In this document: positions 7,955 to 15,522 of the stretch, piece after piece
Position numbering within the stretch: the first letter of the stretch is position 1
How the letters are laid out: each line of letters starts with the position of its first letter
NCBI GenBank assembly: GCA_026394015.1
Contig: JAPKZA010000462.1
Span: 1-35,931, forward strand
Direction of reading: 5' to 3'
Source of the DNA: Acidobacteriota bacterium
GTDB lineage: Bacteria; Acidobacteriota; Terriglobia; Bryobacterales; Bryobacteraceae
DNA length: 35,931 nt
The notes under the pieces: generated by a model
What the model was told of the DNA's origin: nothing
What the model saw: the letters and a program-made list of their open reading frames with translations, nothing else
Database searches by the model: none
Position numbers and translations under genes: made by a program

Positions 7955-7967
7955 CGGCCGAGGCAGA

Positions 7968-8267
7968 TTAGCGAATTAAATCTTCGGCAATGCAATCTTT
8001 CCCGAAGATCGCGCGAATCAGGTCCTTGCCTGCCTCGTTCTTGCGGGCCGGATCGGTTTCGGTGAGGAAGCAATTATAGGAGGACTTCAAGTGTTCCTTA
8101 GCTTCCACCTCGGCGCGGACGCCGCGCTCTGCGAGGGCGACCAGTGCCCGGCTCATGGTGACGTGCTGTTCCTTAGCCGTACGGCGCACTTCCGGGACGA
8201 GCGTCGCCGGGATCGTAACGCTCTGGCGGACGGATCTCGTGGACCCCGTTTTTCGTACTGCCATCAT
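7968..8267 (-). CDS. Ribbon-helix-helix-type protein, possible antitoxin or regulator
   Basis: A 99-residue protein starting with tandem ATGs (8262-8267). Residues about 13-50 (RQSVTIPATLVPEVRRTAKEQ followed by MSRALVALAERG) have the strand-helix-helix layout of MetJ/Arc-type DNA-binding proteins, including the initial alternating strand SVTIPA. The C-terminal half is helical and charged. Such proteins are commonly antitoxins or autorepressors. It precedes the DWYKDFG gene on the same strand. A perfect 10-bp inverted repeat ends about ten bases before the start codon and could be its operator or a terminator of the upstream operon. Confidence 0.62.
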   Translation of the reverse strand: MMAVRKTGSTRSVRQSVTIPATLVPEVRRTAKEQHVTMSRALVALAERGVRAEVEAKEHLKSSYNCFLTETDPARKNEAGKDLIRAIFGKDCIAEDLIR

Positions 8268-8275
8268 TTAACCCT

Positions 8276-8303
8276 AAAAAACTGCACCAGGGTGGTGCAG
8301 TTT
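8276..8303 (-). terminator. Hairpin with U-tract upstream of the RHH gene (terminator, possibly also operator)
   Basis: AAACTGCACC (8279-8288) and GGTGCAGTTT (8294-8303) are perfect 10-bp inverted repeats around AGGGT. Read on the minus strand the stem is followed by a run of T (8276-8281), as in an intrinsic terminator for the DUF1801/DUF1697 operon ending at 8503. Its position directly before the RHH gene also fits an operator for that protein. Confidence 0.6.
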
Positions 8304-8361
8304 GTTCGCAATAGACCGCACAGCGTACCGGAAACCGGGACCATCGTCGGCCTCCTACCAG

Positions 8362-8377
8362 TGAACGGTGCCGTTCA
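8362..8377. repeat. Short inverted repeat
   Basis: TGAACGG (8362-8368) and CCGTTCA (8371-8377) form a perfect 7-bp palindrome with a 2-bp centre in the 199-bp stretch between the RHH gene region and DUF1697. No T-run follows it. It could be a protein-binding site; nothing else was seen in this stretch. Confidence 0.3.
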
Positions 8378-8502
8378 TCAAGCCCGCCGACCCGTCACGT
8401 TCCATTTCGAGGTTTTCTGCGCGAAGGACCGTTAGCCAACAACACAAGCCACGCGCCGCAGAGCTAAAAGGGTTCAGCTGCCCAGACGGCCCCGAACCCC
8501 GC

Positions 8503-9030
8503 TCAAGAACACAGTTCCCGCGCCAACTCAGTAAGCTTCGCAACCGTATTCATGTTCCGCGCCGTACCCGCCTTCGCCGCCGGAATCGAAAGCCGCGAGT
8601 CCCCCATGCCTTCGCTATAAGCGACGTAGATCTCTCGCGCGCCCAACGCCAGAACTTCGTCTTTTTGATTCTTCACCTCACGGAGCGCATCCGCCGGTGG
8701 CTTCTGATCGAGGAAGATCGCGACCACCCGGTTGCCGGCGCGATCAGGAAATGGGTTGGCCTCCAAAACCGCCGCGATCTCACCGGCGGTCCGGACCAGC
8801 ACCCCGACCGGCTTCCCGGCGTAGACCGCCAGCCGCTTCTCCAGCGCCGTCTTCACACCCTCCTCGTCGAGCTCGCTGACAAACACGACGTTCCCCGAAG
8901 CGATGTACGTCCGCACGCGAGCAAACCCCGCGTCCTCGCACATGGCGGCAAGTTCGCTCATCGGGAGCTTGCCTGTACCCCCTACATTCACGGCTCGCAA
9001 AAGGGCAACATAGGCCCTCGCCTTCGTCAT
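8503..9030 (-). CDS. DUF1697 family protein
   Basis: A 175-residue protein of the DUF1697 family, function unknown. Typical features are the N-terminal ALLRAVNVGGTGKLPMSEL, then AGFARVRTYIASGNVVF, then the EANPFPD segment. I chose ATG 9030 rather than the longer frame to 9078 because the family begins at MTKARAYVALLRAVN and this start overlaps the stop of the upstream DUF1801 gene by four bases (ATGA). It is the last gene of a three-gene operon: ArsR-SRPBCC regulator, DUF1801, DUF1697. Confidence 0.88.
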   Translation of the reverse strand: MTKARAYVALLRAVNVGGTGKLPMSELAAMCEDAGFARVRTYIASGNVVFVSELDEEGVKTALEKRLAVYAGKPVGVLVRTAGEIAAVLEANPFPDRAGNRVVAIFLDQKPPADALREVKNQKDEVLALGAREIYVAYSEGMGDSRLSIPAAKAGTARNMNTVAKLTELARELCS

Positions 9031-9434
9031 CGCTTCTTTCCCCCCACAAACGGCATCGTCGCCGCCTGCTTCATCCATAGCGCCAATTGCCCCTCGTCGA
9101 GATCGGCCAGGGAAGCGATCTCCACCCCGCGCGTCGATTTGCCCATTGCAATCGGTGTCACCGGCGGTTCAGGCCGGATCTCCGTGCCCCTTATAAACAT
9201 CAACTTCACGTGGCCGACGAAGCCGCCGCAAGAAAAGCACCAGCCCCCGTCGACCCCGTAGTACGCCATGCCCCACTTCACCGCGCGCTGGATACCCGGC
9301 AGACTTTCGGCCCCCGGGGCATCGATGCGCTCGGCGATGCCGCGCTGCGGATGCGGCAAACTCGCGATGTACGCGAACACCGGTTTGTCGCCGGCCGCGG
9401 TCTTCGCAGCGCTCCTAGCACCGGGCTGCGTCAC
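9027..9434 (-). CDS. DUF1801 (YdhG-like) family protein
   Basis: A 135-residue protein with the DUF1801 pattern: FAYIASLPHPQRGIAERI, then GIQRAVKWGMAYYG, then WCFSCGGFVGHVKLMFIRG. The fold is YdhG/YjhX-like and the biochemical function is unknown. Members often travel with SRPBCC and ArsR genes, as here. The gene overlaps the regulator gene upstream and the DUF1697 gene downstream by four bases each, so the three are translated as one operon. The WCFSCGGF stretch gives two cysteines, but no metal site can be claimed. Confidence 0.85.
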   Translation of the reverse strand: MTQPGARSAAKTAAGDKPVFAYIASLPHPQRGIAERIDAPGAESLPGIQRAVKWGMAYYGVDGGWCFSCGGFVGHVKLMFIRGTEIRPEPPVTPIAMGKSTRGVEIASLADLDEGQLALWMKQAATMPFVGGKKR

Positions 9435-10060
9435 AGGCTAGCCAGCAGTTCGTCGAGTTGGTCGAGCGTCTCCGTCATCGCGCCCGCCGATCCAGAGTCG
9501 ACCGCCTCCTTCGAGGGATAGAGATCGTGCACAATCACCAAAGTCTTGCCAGCCTTCTCCTCGAAAGTAACCGTCGTCACGGTCATCCCGCTCTCCCCTT
9601 CCTCGTTCGTCCAAACCAGGCGCGAATCCGGTATCACTTCGACGTACGTGCCGAAGAACTCCATCGTAGAATCCTGGTGCTGAAAAACCAGACTATACCT
9701 GCCCCCCACGCGAACATCCATCTCGCAGGAAAGCAGCGTCAACCCATACGACTTCGGCACCCACCACCTTCTGAACAATTCCGCCTTGGTCCACGCCTCG
9801 AACACAAGGCGCGCAGGGGCATTGACGGTTCGAGTGACGACGACTTCGCGATCGGACTTCCGTTTCAATTCTTCGACCACGTTGTCCAACTCGTCGAAGC
9901 GTGCGCTCCAGAGCTGGCGGTACCTCTCGATCCAAGCCGCCTCTTCTTGCAGTCCCCGTACGCCCAGCTTGCAGGTCCGCACGCGCCCCACCTTCTCCGT
10001 CGTCACGAGCCCCGCCTGCTCCAGCACGCCGACGTGCTTCTTCATCCCCGTCAGAGTCAT
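9431..10060 (-). CDS. ArsR-type winged helix fused to SRPBCC (AHSA1-like) domain; original start probably at 10187-10189
   Basis: The frame encodes an ArsR-family regulator fused to an SRPBCC/AHSA1 ligand-binding domain (REVVVTRTVNAPARLVFEAWT, LFRRWWVP, TVTFEEKAGKT). The first ATG is at 10060, which would begin inside the winged helix (MTLTGMKKHVGVLEQAGLV) and lose its first helices. Upstream in the same frame the expected N-terminus is clearly readable: VQYIQPQLDASFGALSDATR, followed by RGVLEQLGREDASITALAAR. The codon where an initiator would be expected (10187-10189) reads AGG, not ATG, and lies in the centre of a perfect palindrome; no ATG, GTG or TTG occurs before an in-frame TAG further upstream. 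Either a CTG in the palindrome starts translation, or the gene lost its start and makes only a truncated product. Confidence 0.82.
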   Translation of the reverse strand: MTLTGMKKHVGVLEQAGLVTTEKVGRVRTCKLGVRGLQEEAAWIERYRQLWSARFDELDNVVEELKRKSDREVVVTRTVNAPARLVFEAWTKAELFRRWWVPKSYGLTLLSCEMDVRVGGRYSLVFQHQDSTMEFFGTYVEVIPDSRLVWTNEEGESGMTVTTVTFEEKAGKTLVIVHDLYPSKEAVDSGSAGAMTETLDQLDELLASL

Positions 10061-10173
10061 CTGGAACCGCGCAGCCAGCGCCGTGATCGAAGCGTCCTCC
10101 CGCCCGAGCTGTTCTAAAACGCCACGTCGGGTGGCGTCCGAGAGCGCACCGAATGACGCGTCAAGCTGCGGCT

Positions 10174-10205
10174 GGATATACTGAACCCTCTGGTTCAGTA
10201 TATCC
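10174..10205. promoter_or_regulatory. Perfect 14-bp palindrome, probable operator of the ArsR-type regulator
   Basis: GGATATACTGAACC (10174-10187) and GGTTCAGTATATCC (10192-10205) are perfect inverted repeats around CTCT. The site covers the expected translation start of the ArsR-SRPBCC gene. ArsR-type repressors bind such dyads in their own promoters, so autoregulation is likely. The symmetry extends unbroken through all 14 positions, stronger than expected for a chance repeat. Confidence 0.75.
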
Positions 10206-10231
10206 CATCGCCGCGTTGTCGCCTATCCACC

Positions 10232-11368
10232 TCACCCCGCAATCAACCCGGCCAACAAAGCCGTCCGATCCGCAATTCGATTCAAAAACAACGACTCATT
10301 CACCGCATGAGCCCCCTCCCCGACGGCCCCCAACCCGTCCAGCGTCGGCACCCCCAACGCCGCCGTAAAGTTGCCGTCCGATCCGCCTCCCGTCGAAGAC
10401 TCCTCCAGCGTCACCCCCATCGCCGCCGCCAACTTCCGCGCCTGCTCATACCAAGCCCCAATCGCCTTCGTCCGCTCCATCGGCGGCCGGTTCAATCCGC
10501 CCGTCACCACCATCGAACACCGTGGGTCCACCACCCGCAGCCCTCGAAACTTCTTCTCCAACGGTCCCGCATCCTTCAGCCGCGCAATCCGAATATCCAC
10601 GTCCACACTCGCCTCCGCCGGCACCACATTGCTCCGCGAACCGCCCCGAATCACCCCCGGGTTCACCGTCAACCCAATCCCCAAATCCGTAAACCCGGCA
10701 ATCTTCTCAATCTGCCGCGCCAACTCCACAATCGCGTTCGCCCCGTTCGTAAAATCCACCCCCGCATGAGCCGCCCGACCCGTCACCGTCACCGCAAAAC
10801 CGCCCACTCCCTTCCGCGCCGTCTTCAGCTTGCCCTCCGGCCCCGTCCCCGGCTCCAGCACCAACACTCCCGCGCTCTTCCGCGCCTGCGCCTCCGTCAA
10901 CGCCCGGGAACTCGGGCTCCCCACCTCCTCCTCGGAGTTCAACTGCAAAACCACCTTCCGCCCCACCGGCACATCCAACTCCCGCAAGGCCTCCATCGCA
11001 TGCAGAAAAAACGCCACCCCGCCCTTCATGTCATAAACCCCCGGCCCCCACAGCCGTCCCTCCGCCTCCCGCCAAGGCATCGTCTTCAGCGTCCCCATCG
11101 GCCAAACCGTATCCGTATGGCCCAGCGCCAGCCACTGCCCCGTCTTCTTCTTGCCCGGCAACTGCATCTCCAGCAGCATATGGTCCCCAAAGCCCTTGGC
11201 CTTCTTCCTGGTGATCTTGGCCATGTGGCCCCACCGGTCGGCAATCTGCTCCACCTGCCGATTCACCGCCATCGCATCGTCGCTCGGCGACTCACACTCC
11301 ACCATTTCACGAATCGTCGAGACTATGCGGCGCTCGTTCGCCCGGGTCCAGGAAAGAAAATTATCCAC
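10232..11368 (-). CDS. M20 family metallopeptidase (carboxypeptidase G2-like)
   Basis: A 378-residue zinc peptidase from GTG 11368. Metal and catalytic residues of the M20 family are visible: H84 and D86 in ALGHTDTVWP, D113 in VYDMKGG, and E147/E148 in NSEEEVGSP. The dimerisation domain in the middle has the usual GRAAHAGVDFTNGANAI. A C-terminal histidine in GEGAHAVNE completes the site. The arrangement is closest to glutamate carboxypeptidase/CPG2-like enzymes, which remove a C-terminal glutamate or related residue; the real substrate is unknown. No signal peptide is seen. The start is uncertain: the frame can extend to 11416, but that would overlap divergent fabZ, and the family begins near DNFLSWTRANE. 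Only 23 bp separate this start from fabZ. Confidence 0.9.
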   Translation of the reverse strand: MDNFLSWTRANERRIVSTIREMVECESPSDDAMAVNRQVEQIADRWGHMAKITRKKAKGFGDHMLLEMQLPGKKKTGQWLALGHTDTVWPMGTLKTMPWREAEGRLWGPGVYDMKGGVAFFLHAMEALRELDVPVGRKVVLQLNSEEEVGSPSSRALTEAQARKSAGVLVLEPGTGPEGKLKTARKGVGGFAVTVTGRAAHAGVDFTNGANAIVELARQIEKIAGFTDLGIGLTVNPGVIRGGSRSNVVPAEASVDVDIRIARLKDAGPLEKKFRGLRVVDPRCSMVVTGGLNRPPMERTKAIGAWYEQARKLAAAMGVTLEESSTGGGSDGNFTAALGVPTLDGLGAVGEGAHAVNESLFLNRIADRTALLAGLIAG

Positions 11369-11372
11369 GTTT

Positions 11373-11383
11373 GTTAGACTAAC
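11373..11383. repeat. Palindrome in the 23-bp divergent gap M20 peptidase/fabZ
   Basis: GTTAG-A-CTAAC is an 11-bp perfect palindrome occupying about half of the 23 bp between two divergent start codons. It could bind a regulator, but there is no room for two complete promoters here, so promoter elements must extend into the coding regions. Confidence 0.3.
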
Positions 11384-11391
11384 TAATTCGT

Positions 11392-11835
11392 ATGGCAATT
11401 CTCGACATAGACGCAATTCGCGACATCCTTCCCCACCGATATCCCTTCCTCCTCGTGGACCGGATCATCGAACTGGAGGAAGAACGCATCGTCGGCATTA
11501 AGAACGTAACTGCCAACGAGCCCTTCTTTGTTGGGCATTTCCCTGATTTCCCCGTCATGCCCGGTGTCCTCATCACCGAATGCATGGCCCAGGTCGCCGG
11601 GGTTCTCGTGCTCAAAAGCATCCCCGATCGCCACTCCAAACTCGTCCTCCTCGCCTCGGTCGACGACGCCAAGTTCCGTCGCCCCGTCCGCCCCGGCGAC
11701 CAACTCCGCATCGAAATGAAAATGGTGAGCCGCAAATCCACCATCTGTAAAATGACCGGCAAGGTCACCGTCGACGGTGTCGTCGTCGCCGAAGCAACCC
11801 TCATGTGCGTCCTCCGCGACAAGCCCTCGGCCTAA
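11392..11835 (+). CDS. fabZ: 3-hydroxyacyl-ACP dehydratase FabZ
   Basis: FabZ dehydrates 3-hydroxyacyl-ACP in fatty acid elongation and competes with LpxA for the hydroxyacyl-ACP pool. The 147-residue protein has the hot-dog fold signature with catalytic H49 and E63 in VGHFPDFPVMPGVLITECMA. The N-terminal ILPHRYPFLLVDRI segment is also typical. It begins the envelope operon, and lpxA starts one base after its stop. The fabZ-lpxA-lpxI order is a common lipid A cluster. Confidence 0.96.
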   Translation: MAILDIDAIRDILPHRYPFLLVDRIIELEEERIVGIKNVTANEPFFVGHFPDFPVMPGVLITECMAQVAGVLVLKSIPDRHSKLVLLASVDDAKFRRPVRPGDQLRIEMKMVSRKSTICKMTGKVTVDGVVVAEATLMCVLRDKPSA

Positions 11836-11836
11836 A

Positions 11837-12613
11837 ATGCCCATCCACCCGACCGCCATCGTTGACCCCTCCGCCCGGATCGACGACACCGCCGTCATCG
11901 GCCCCTTCTGCGTCATCGGTGCCGATGTCTCCATCGGCGCCCATACCGGCCTGAAGGCCCACGTCTACGTCGAAGGCCCCTCCACCATCGGCGAAGAGAA
12001 CATCTTCTACCCCTATACCACCGTCGGCGTCGCCCCGCAGGACCTGAAATACCACGGCGAACGCGCCGAAACCCGCATCGGTTCCCGCAACAAAATTCGC
12101 GAATTTGTCACGATCCACCGCGGCACCGCCGGCGGCGGGATGGTCACCACCATCGGCGATGAAAATCTCCTCATGGCTTACTCCCACATCGCCCACGACG
12201 TCCACCTCGGCTCCCACTGCGTCCTCGCCAACGGCGTCACCCTCGCCGGGCACGTCTTCATCGGCGATTGGGCCGTCATCGGCGCCTTCACCGGCGTCCA
12301 TCAGTTCTGCCGCATCGGCAAACACGCCATGGTCGGCGGCTACAGCGTCATCACCCAGGACGTCATGCCCTTTGCCACCACCGTCTCCAAACGCGAAAAC
12401 TCCGTCTTCGGCGCCAATGCCACCGGCCTCGAACGCCGCGGCTTCGACCCCATTGCTATAGAGCATTTGCAGAACGCGCTCCGCCTCCTCACCCGCGCCA
12501 AACTCAACACCTCCCAAGCCATCGAACGCATCCAGGCCGAAATCCCCCCCACCCCCGAAATCGCCGATCTGCTCGCCTTCATTCAGTCCTCCGAACGCGG
12601 CGTCGTCAAGTAA
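11837..12613 (+). CDS. lpxA: UDP-N-acetylglucosamine O-acyltransferase LpxA
   Basis: LpxA transfers a 3-hydroxyacyl chain from ACP to UDP-GlcNAc, the first step of lipid A synthesis. The 258-residue protein shows left-handed beta-helix hexapeptide repeats from the start (HPTAIVDPSARIDDTAVIGP), the conserved catalytic His region AYSHIAHDVHLG, and the C-terminal helical region with NATGLERRGF. I start at ATG 11837, one base after the fabZ stop; a longer frame from 11777 lies inside fabZ and does not match the family. The C-terminus (about 205-258) is the usual ACP-contacting helical tail. The presence of an oxidoreductase downstream raises the question of whether the acceptor sugar is a 3-amino form, but that cannot be read from the sequence. 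Confidence 0.95.
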   Translation: MPIHPTAIVDPSARIDDTAVIGPFCVIGADVSIGAHTGLKAHVYVEGPSTIGEENIFYPYTTVGVAPQDLKYHGERAETRIGSRNKIREFVTIHRGTAGGGMVTTIGDENLLMAYSHIAHDVHLGSHCVLANGVTLAGHVFIGDWAVIGAFTGVHQFCRIGKHAMVGGYSVITQDVMPFATTVSKRENSVFGANATGLERRGFDPIAIEHLQNALRLLTRAKLNTSQAIERIQAEIPPTPEIADLLAFIQSSERGVVK

Positions 12614-12615
12614 AC

Positions 12616-13428
12616 ATGCCCTACGGTCTCATCGCCGGTAACGGTCGCTTCCCCATCCTCGCGCTCGAAACCGCCCGCGAACTCGGCGAAACCGTCATCG
12701 CCATCGGCATCAAGGAAGAAGCCTCGCCCGAAATCGAAGCCCTCGCCGCCAAAACGTACTGGATCTCCCTCGGCGCCCTCGGCAAGCTCATCGACATCTG
12801 CAAATCCGAAGGCATCACCGAGCTCATGATGGCCGGCCAAGTCAAACACGCCTCCATCTTCTCCTCCATCGCCCCGGACTGGCGCCTCGCCAAACTCCTC
12901 TTCTCCCTCAAAGAAAAAAACACCGAAGCCCTCATCGGCGGCGTCGCCCAGGTCCTCGCCGCCGAAGGCATCCGCCTCGTCGACTCCACCCTCCTCCTCA
13001 AGCCCCTCCTCGCCGGCGAAGGCGTCCTCACCAAGCGCAAACCCAACGCCGACGAAGAGAAGGAAATCCGCTACGGCCGCCGCATCGCCGCCGCCCTCGC
13101 CGATTTCGACGTCGGCCAAGCCGTCGTCATCTCCAACCGCGCCTGCGTCGCCCTCGAAGCCATGGAAGGCACTGACGCCATGCTCCGCCGCGCCGCGGGG
13201 CTCTCCAACGGCCATCCCCTCCGCCTCATCAAATCCTCCCGCCGCCGCCAGCACATGCTCTTCGATGTGCCCGTCGCCGGCCTCGCCACCATCAGCACCA
13301 TGCGCGAAACCAACGCGACCATTCTCGCCTGCGACGCCGGCCGCACCCTCCTCCTCGATAAAGACGAAATGATCGCCCAAGCCAACGCCGCCGGCATCTG
13401 CATAGTAGGCTACAAAGCAGATGAATAA
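12616..13428 (+). CDS. lpxI: UDP-2,3-diacylglucosamine pyrophosphatase LpxI (DUF1009)
   Basis: LpxI hydrolyses UDP-2,3-diacylglucosamine to lipid X and UMP, replacing LpxH in many bacteria. The 270-residue protein begins YGLIAGNGRFPILALETAR, then has ITELMMAGQVKHASIFS, GVLTKRKPN and a C-terminal region including QHMLFDVPVAGLATI and TILACDAGRTLLLDKD. These are typical of the family, formerly DUF1009. The gene starts two bases after the lpxA stop and overlaps the following oxidoreductase gene by eight bases. Confidence 0.93.
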   Translation: MPYGLIAGNGRFPILALETARELGETVIAIGIKEEASPEIEALAAKTYWISLGALGKLIDICKSEGITELMMAGQVKHASIFSSIAPDWRLAKLLFSLKEKNTEALIGGVAQVLAAEGIRLVDSTLLLKPLLAGEGVLTKRKPNADEEKEIRYGRRIAAALADFDVGQAVVISNRACVALEAMEGTDAMLRRAAGLSNGHPLRLIKSSRRRQHMLFDVPVAGLATISTMRETNATILACDAGRTLLLDKDEMIAQANAAGICIVGYKADE

Positions 13429-14383
13429 ACTCCGCCTCGCCGTCGTCGGCGCCGGTGCCTTCGGCCGCAATCACATGCGCGTCATCCGCGCCCTCCCGAA
13501 TGCCGAACTCACCGCCGTCTGCGATTCGAACCCCGAACACGCCCAAGCCGCCGCCCTCGAATTCGAAACCCGAGCCGTCCCCCTCGCAGAACTCGCCGGC
13601 CTCGTCGACGCCGCCGTCGTCGCCGTACCCACCTCCGCCCACGCCGCCGTCGGCTGCGCTCTCCTCGCCGCCGGCATCGACGTCCTCGTCGAAAAACCCA
13701 TCGCCCCCTCCCTCGCCGAAGCCGACGCCCTCGTCGATACCGCCGCCCGCCACGGCCGCATCCTCCAAGTCGGCCACCTCGAACGCTTCAACCCCGCCAT
13801 CACCGCCCTCGCCGAACGCCTCACCGTCCCCCTCTTCTTCGAAATCCATCGCCTCAGCCTCTTCACCCCCCGCGCCCTCGATGTCGACGTCGTCCTCGAT
13901 CTCATGATCCACGACATCGATATCCTCCTCGCCCTCACCGGTAAAATGCCCGAAGAAGTCCGCGCCGCCGGCATCTCCATCCTCTCCGACAAAGTCGACA
14001 TCGCCAACGTCCGCCTCGCCTTCCCCGGTGGCTGCGTCGCCAACGTCACCGCCAGCCGAGTCTACACCGAACGCGTCCGCAAAATGCGCGTCTTCCAACC
14101 CCACCAGTACATCTCCCTCGACTATCACAAGCAGGAAGCCGTCGCCTTCTCCGTCTCCGGCGATCGCCAAATCGGTTACGATCCCTTCCGCATCACGAAA
14201 GCCGAACCCCTCGCTCTCGAACTCGCTCATTTCGTCGAATGTGTAACCACCCGGGCCATTCCCCGCGTCGATGGGGTAGAGGCTCGTAAGGCGCTCGCCG
14301 TCTCGCTCGATATCATGCGCCACATCGCCGCCCACGCCGAAACCATCGCCGCCACCCTCGCCGCCCACCCCAATCTGCCGTGA
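13421..14383 (+). CDS. Gfo/Idh/MocA family NAD(P)-dependent oxidoreductase
   Basis: A 320-residue sugar oxidoreductase. The N-terminal Rossmann fold has VVGAGAFGRNHMRVI, and the conserved catalytic segment DVLVEKPIA is present, followed by LQVGHLERFNPAI. The C-terminal domain contains HDIDILLALTG. The gene overlaps lpxI by eight bases and ends overlapping the tonB start as GTGA. In other bacteria a Gfo/Idh/MocA enzyme next to lpxA (GnnA) oxidises UDP-GlcNAc at C3 so that a transaminase (GnnB) can make a 3-amino sugar for lipid A. No transaminase gene is present here, so that role is possible but unproven. Confidence 0.9.
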   Translation: MNKLRLAVVGAGAFGRNHMRVIRALPNAELTAVCDSNPEHAQAAALEFETRAVPLAELAGLVDAAVVAVPTSAHAAVGCALLAAGIDVLVEKPIAPSLAEADALVDTAARHGRILQVGHLERFNPAITALAERLTVPLFFEIHRLSLFTPRALDVDVVLDLMIHDIDILLALTGKMPEEVRAAGISILSDKVDIANVRLAFPGGCVANVTASRVYTERVRKMRVFQPHQYISLDYHKQEAVAFSVSGDRQIGYDPFRITKAEPLALELAHFVECVTTRAIPRVDGVEARKALAVSLDIMRHIAAHAETIAATLAAHPNLP

Positions 14384-15441
14384 CCCCCCAACCACTCGAC
14401 CTGAAACCCCTTCAAAAAGAGCTGCCCACTCTTTACGGGGTCGATTCTCGTCTCGAACCCCGGCCCTGGCCCCGCATCATCGCCTCCTCCCTCGGGGTCC
14501 ACCTCCTGTTCGCCCTTCTCGCCTGGGACCTGCCGATCTTCAAAGCCCGCTCCCCCCGCGCCGACGAGCAAGTCATCGTCCGTAACGTCACCCCGCTCTA
14601 CCTCCCCTACGTCGAACCCACCCAGCCCGAACCCAGCAAGAAGAAAATCGACCGCTCCTTTGACGAAAACAGCCTGAAACCCCGGCCCAATATTCAAATT
14701 CCCCAGGGCCAGCCCTCCTCCGCCCGCGCCGCCGCCCGCGTCCCCGCCCCCGTCACCGGCCAACCGGAGCCCACCCGCCTCCCCGACCCCCCGAAAATCG
14801 AAACCTCCCCCCAGCCCAATCGCACCCTCGCTTCTGGCTCCCTCGGCCTCCCCTCCGCGCCGCCTCCCGAAACCAAACCGAAAATTCAATTCGAATCTAT
14901 CGGCTCCATGAGCAGCAGCGGCGTCACCCCCGGTTCCGGCGTCGGCACCGTTCCCATGCCCCCCGCCAAGTCCATCACCGAAATCGCCCGCGGCGGCAAT
15001 CGCTCCGGTGGCGGCATCGTGGTCGGCGATGGCGCCGGGGAGGGCATCGGCGGAGTCGGCCCCGGCATCGACCTCCCCCCCTCACCCGGCAAAACCGGCA
15101 GCAACCTCGAACTCCTCAGCGATCCCATGGGAGTCGACTTCCGACCCTACCTCATCCGCATCCTCGCCGCCGTCCGCCGCAATTGGCAATCGGTCATCCC
15201 CGAAAGCGCCCGCCTCGGCCAGCGCGGCCGGGTCATCGTGCAGTTCTCCGTTGACCGCCAGGGGCGTGTGCCGAAACTCGTCATTTCGGCACCCTCCGGT
15301 GCCCCCGCCCTCGATCGTGGCGCGGTCGCCGGGATCAGTGCATCCAATCCCTTTCCGCCGCTCCCATCAGAGTTCAAAGGCGAACAAATCCGGTTGCAGT
15401 TCACCTTCACCTACAACCAGCAAAATAGCGGCATACGCTAA
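14380..15441 (+). CDS. TonB-like energy transducer protein
   Basis: A 353-residue protein from GTG 14380, overlapping the previous stop as GTGA. It has a cytoplasmic N-terminus, one membrane segment (about residues 32-52, IIASSLGVHLLFALLAWDLP), a long Pro-rich and then Gly/Ser-rich periplasmic linker, and a C-terminal TonB domain (about 255-350) with RNWQSVIPESARLGQRGRVI, VQFSVDRQGRV and ALDRGAVAGISASNPFPPLP. TonB proteins pass proton-motive energy to outer membrane transporters; no ExbB or ExbD gene is in the window. The TAA stop at 15439-15441 runs into the first structured repeat, and its last A borders the repeat's first GCGCACA. Confidence 0.9.
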   Translation: MTPQPLDLKPLQKELPTLYGVDSRLEPRPWPRIIASSLGVHLLFALLAWDLPIFKARSPRADEQVIVRNVTPLYLPYVEPTQPEPSKKKIDRSFDENSLKPRPNIQIPQGQPSSARAAARVPAPVTGQPEPTRLPDPPKIETSPQPNRTLASGSLGLPSAPPPETKPKIQFESIGSMSSSGVTPGSGVGTVPMPPAKSITEIARGGNRSGGGIVVGDGAGEGIGGVGPGIDLPPSPGKTGSNLELLSDPMGVDFRPYLIRILAAVRRNWQSVIPESARLGQRGRVIVQFSVDRQGRVPKLVISAPSGAPALDRGAVAGISASNPFPPLPSEFKGEQIRLQFTFTYNQQNSGIR

Positions 15442-15463
15442 GCGCACAGGCCCCGTTGTGCGC
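15442..15463 (+). repeat. GCGCACA repeat, minimal 22-bp form
   Basis: The arms GCGCACA and TGTGCGC enclose only GGCCCCGT. Compared with the 31-bp form it lacks nine bases (GAAGCGAGT). It follows tonB directly and is followed by the family's 3' tail (GTTTTCCACAAA). Confidence 0.8.
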
Positions 15464-15476
15464 GTTTTCCACAAAA

Positions 15477-15507
15477 GCGCACAGGCCGAAGCGAGTCCGT
15501 TGTGCGC
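15477..15507 (+). repeat. GCGCACA repeat, 31-bp short form
   Basis: The arms GCGCACA/TGTGCGC enclose GGCCGAAGCGAGTCCGT, and the tail is GTTTTCCTCAAAACCC. It lies 13 bp after the 22-bp copy, forming a tandem pair between convergent tonB and the small secreted protein gene. The tail reaches the stop codon of that minus-strand gene. Confidence 0.88.
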
Positions 15508-15522
15508 GTTTTCCTCAAAACC

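Noticed and set aside
13292-14395. Minus-strand 367-codon Gly/Asp/Glu-rich frame
   Set aside because: A shadow of the Gfo/Idh/MocA gene; composition is an artefact of codon bias and no family is recognisable. The same holds for 11801-12517 and 12583-13470.
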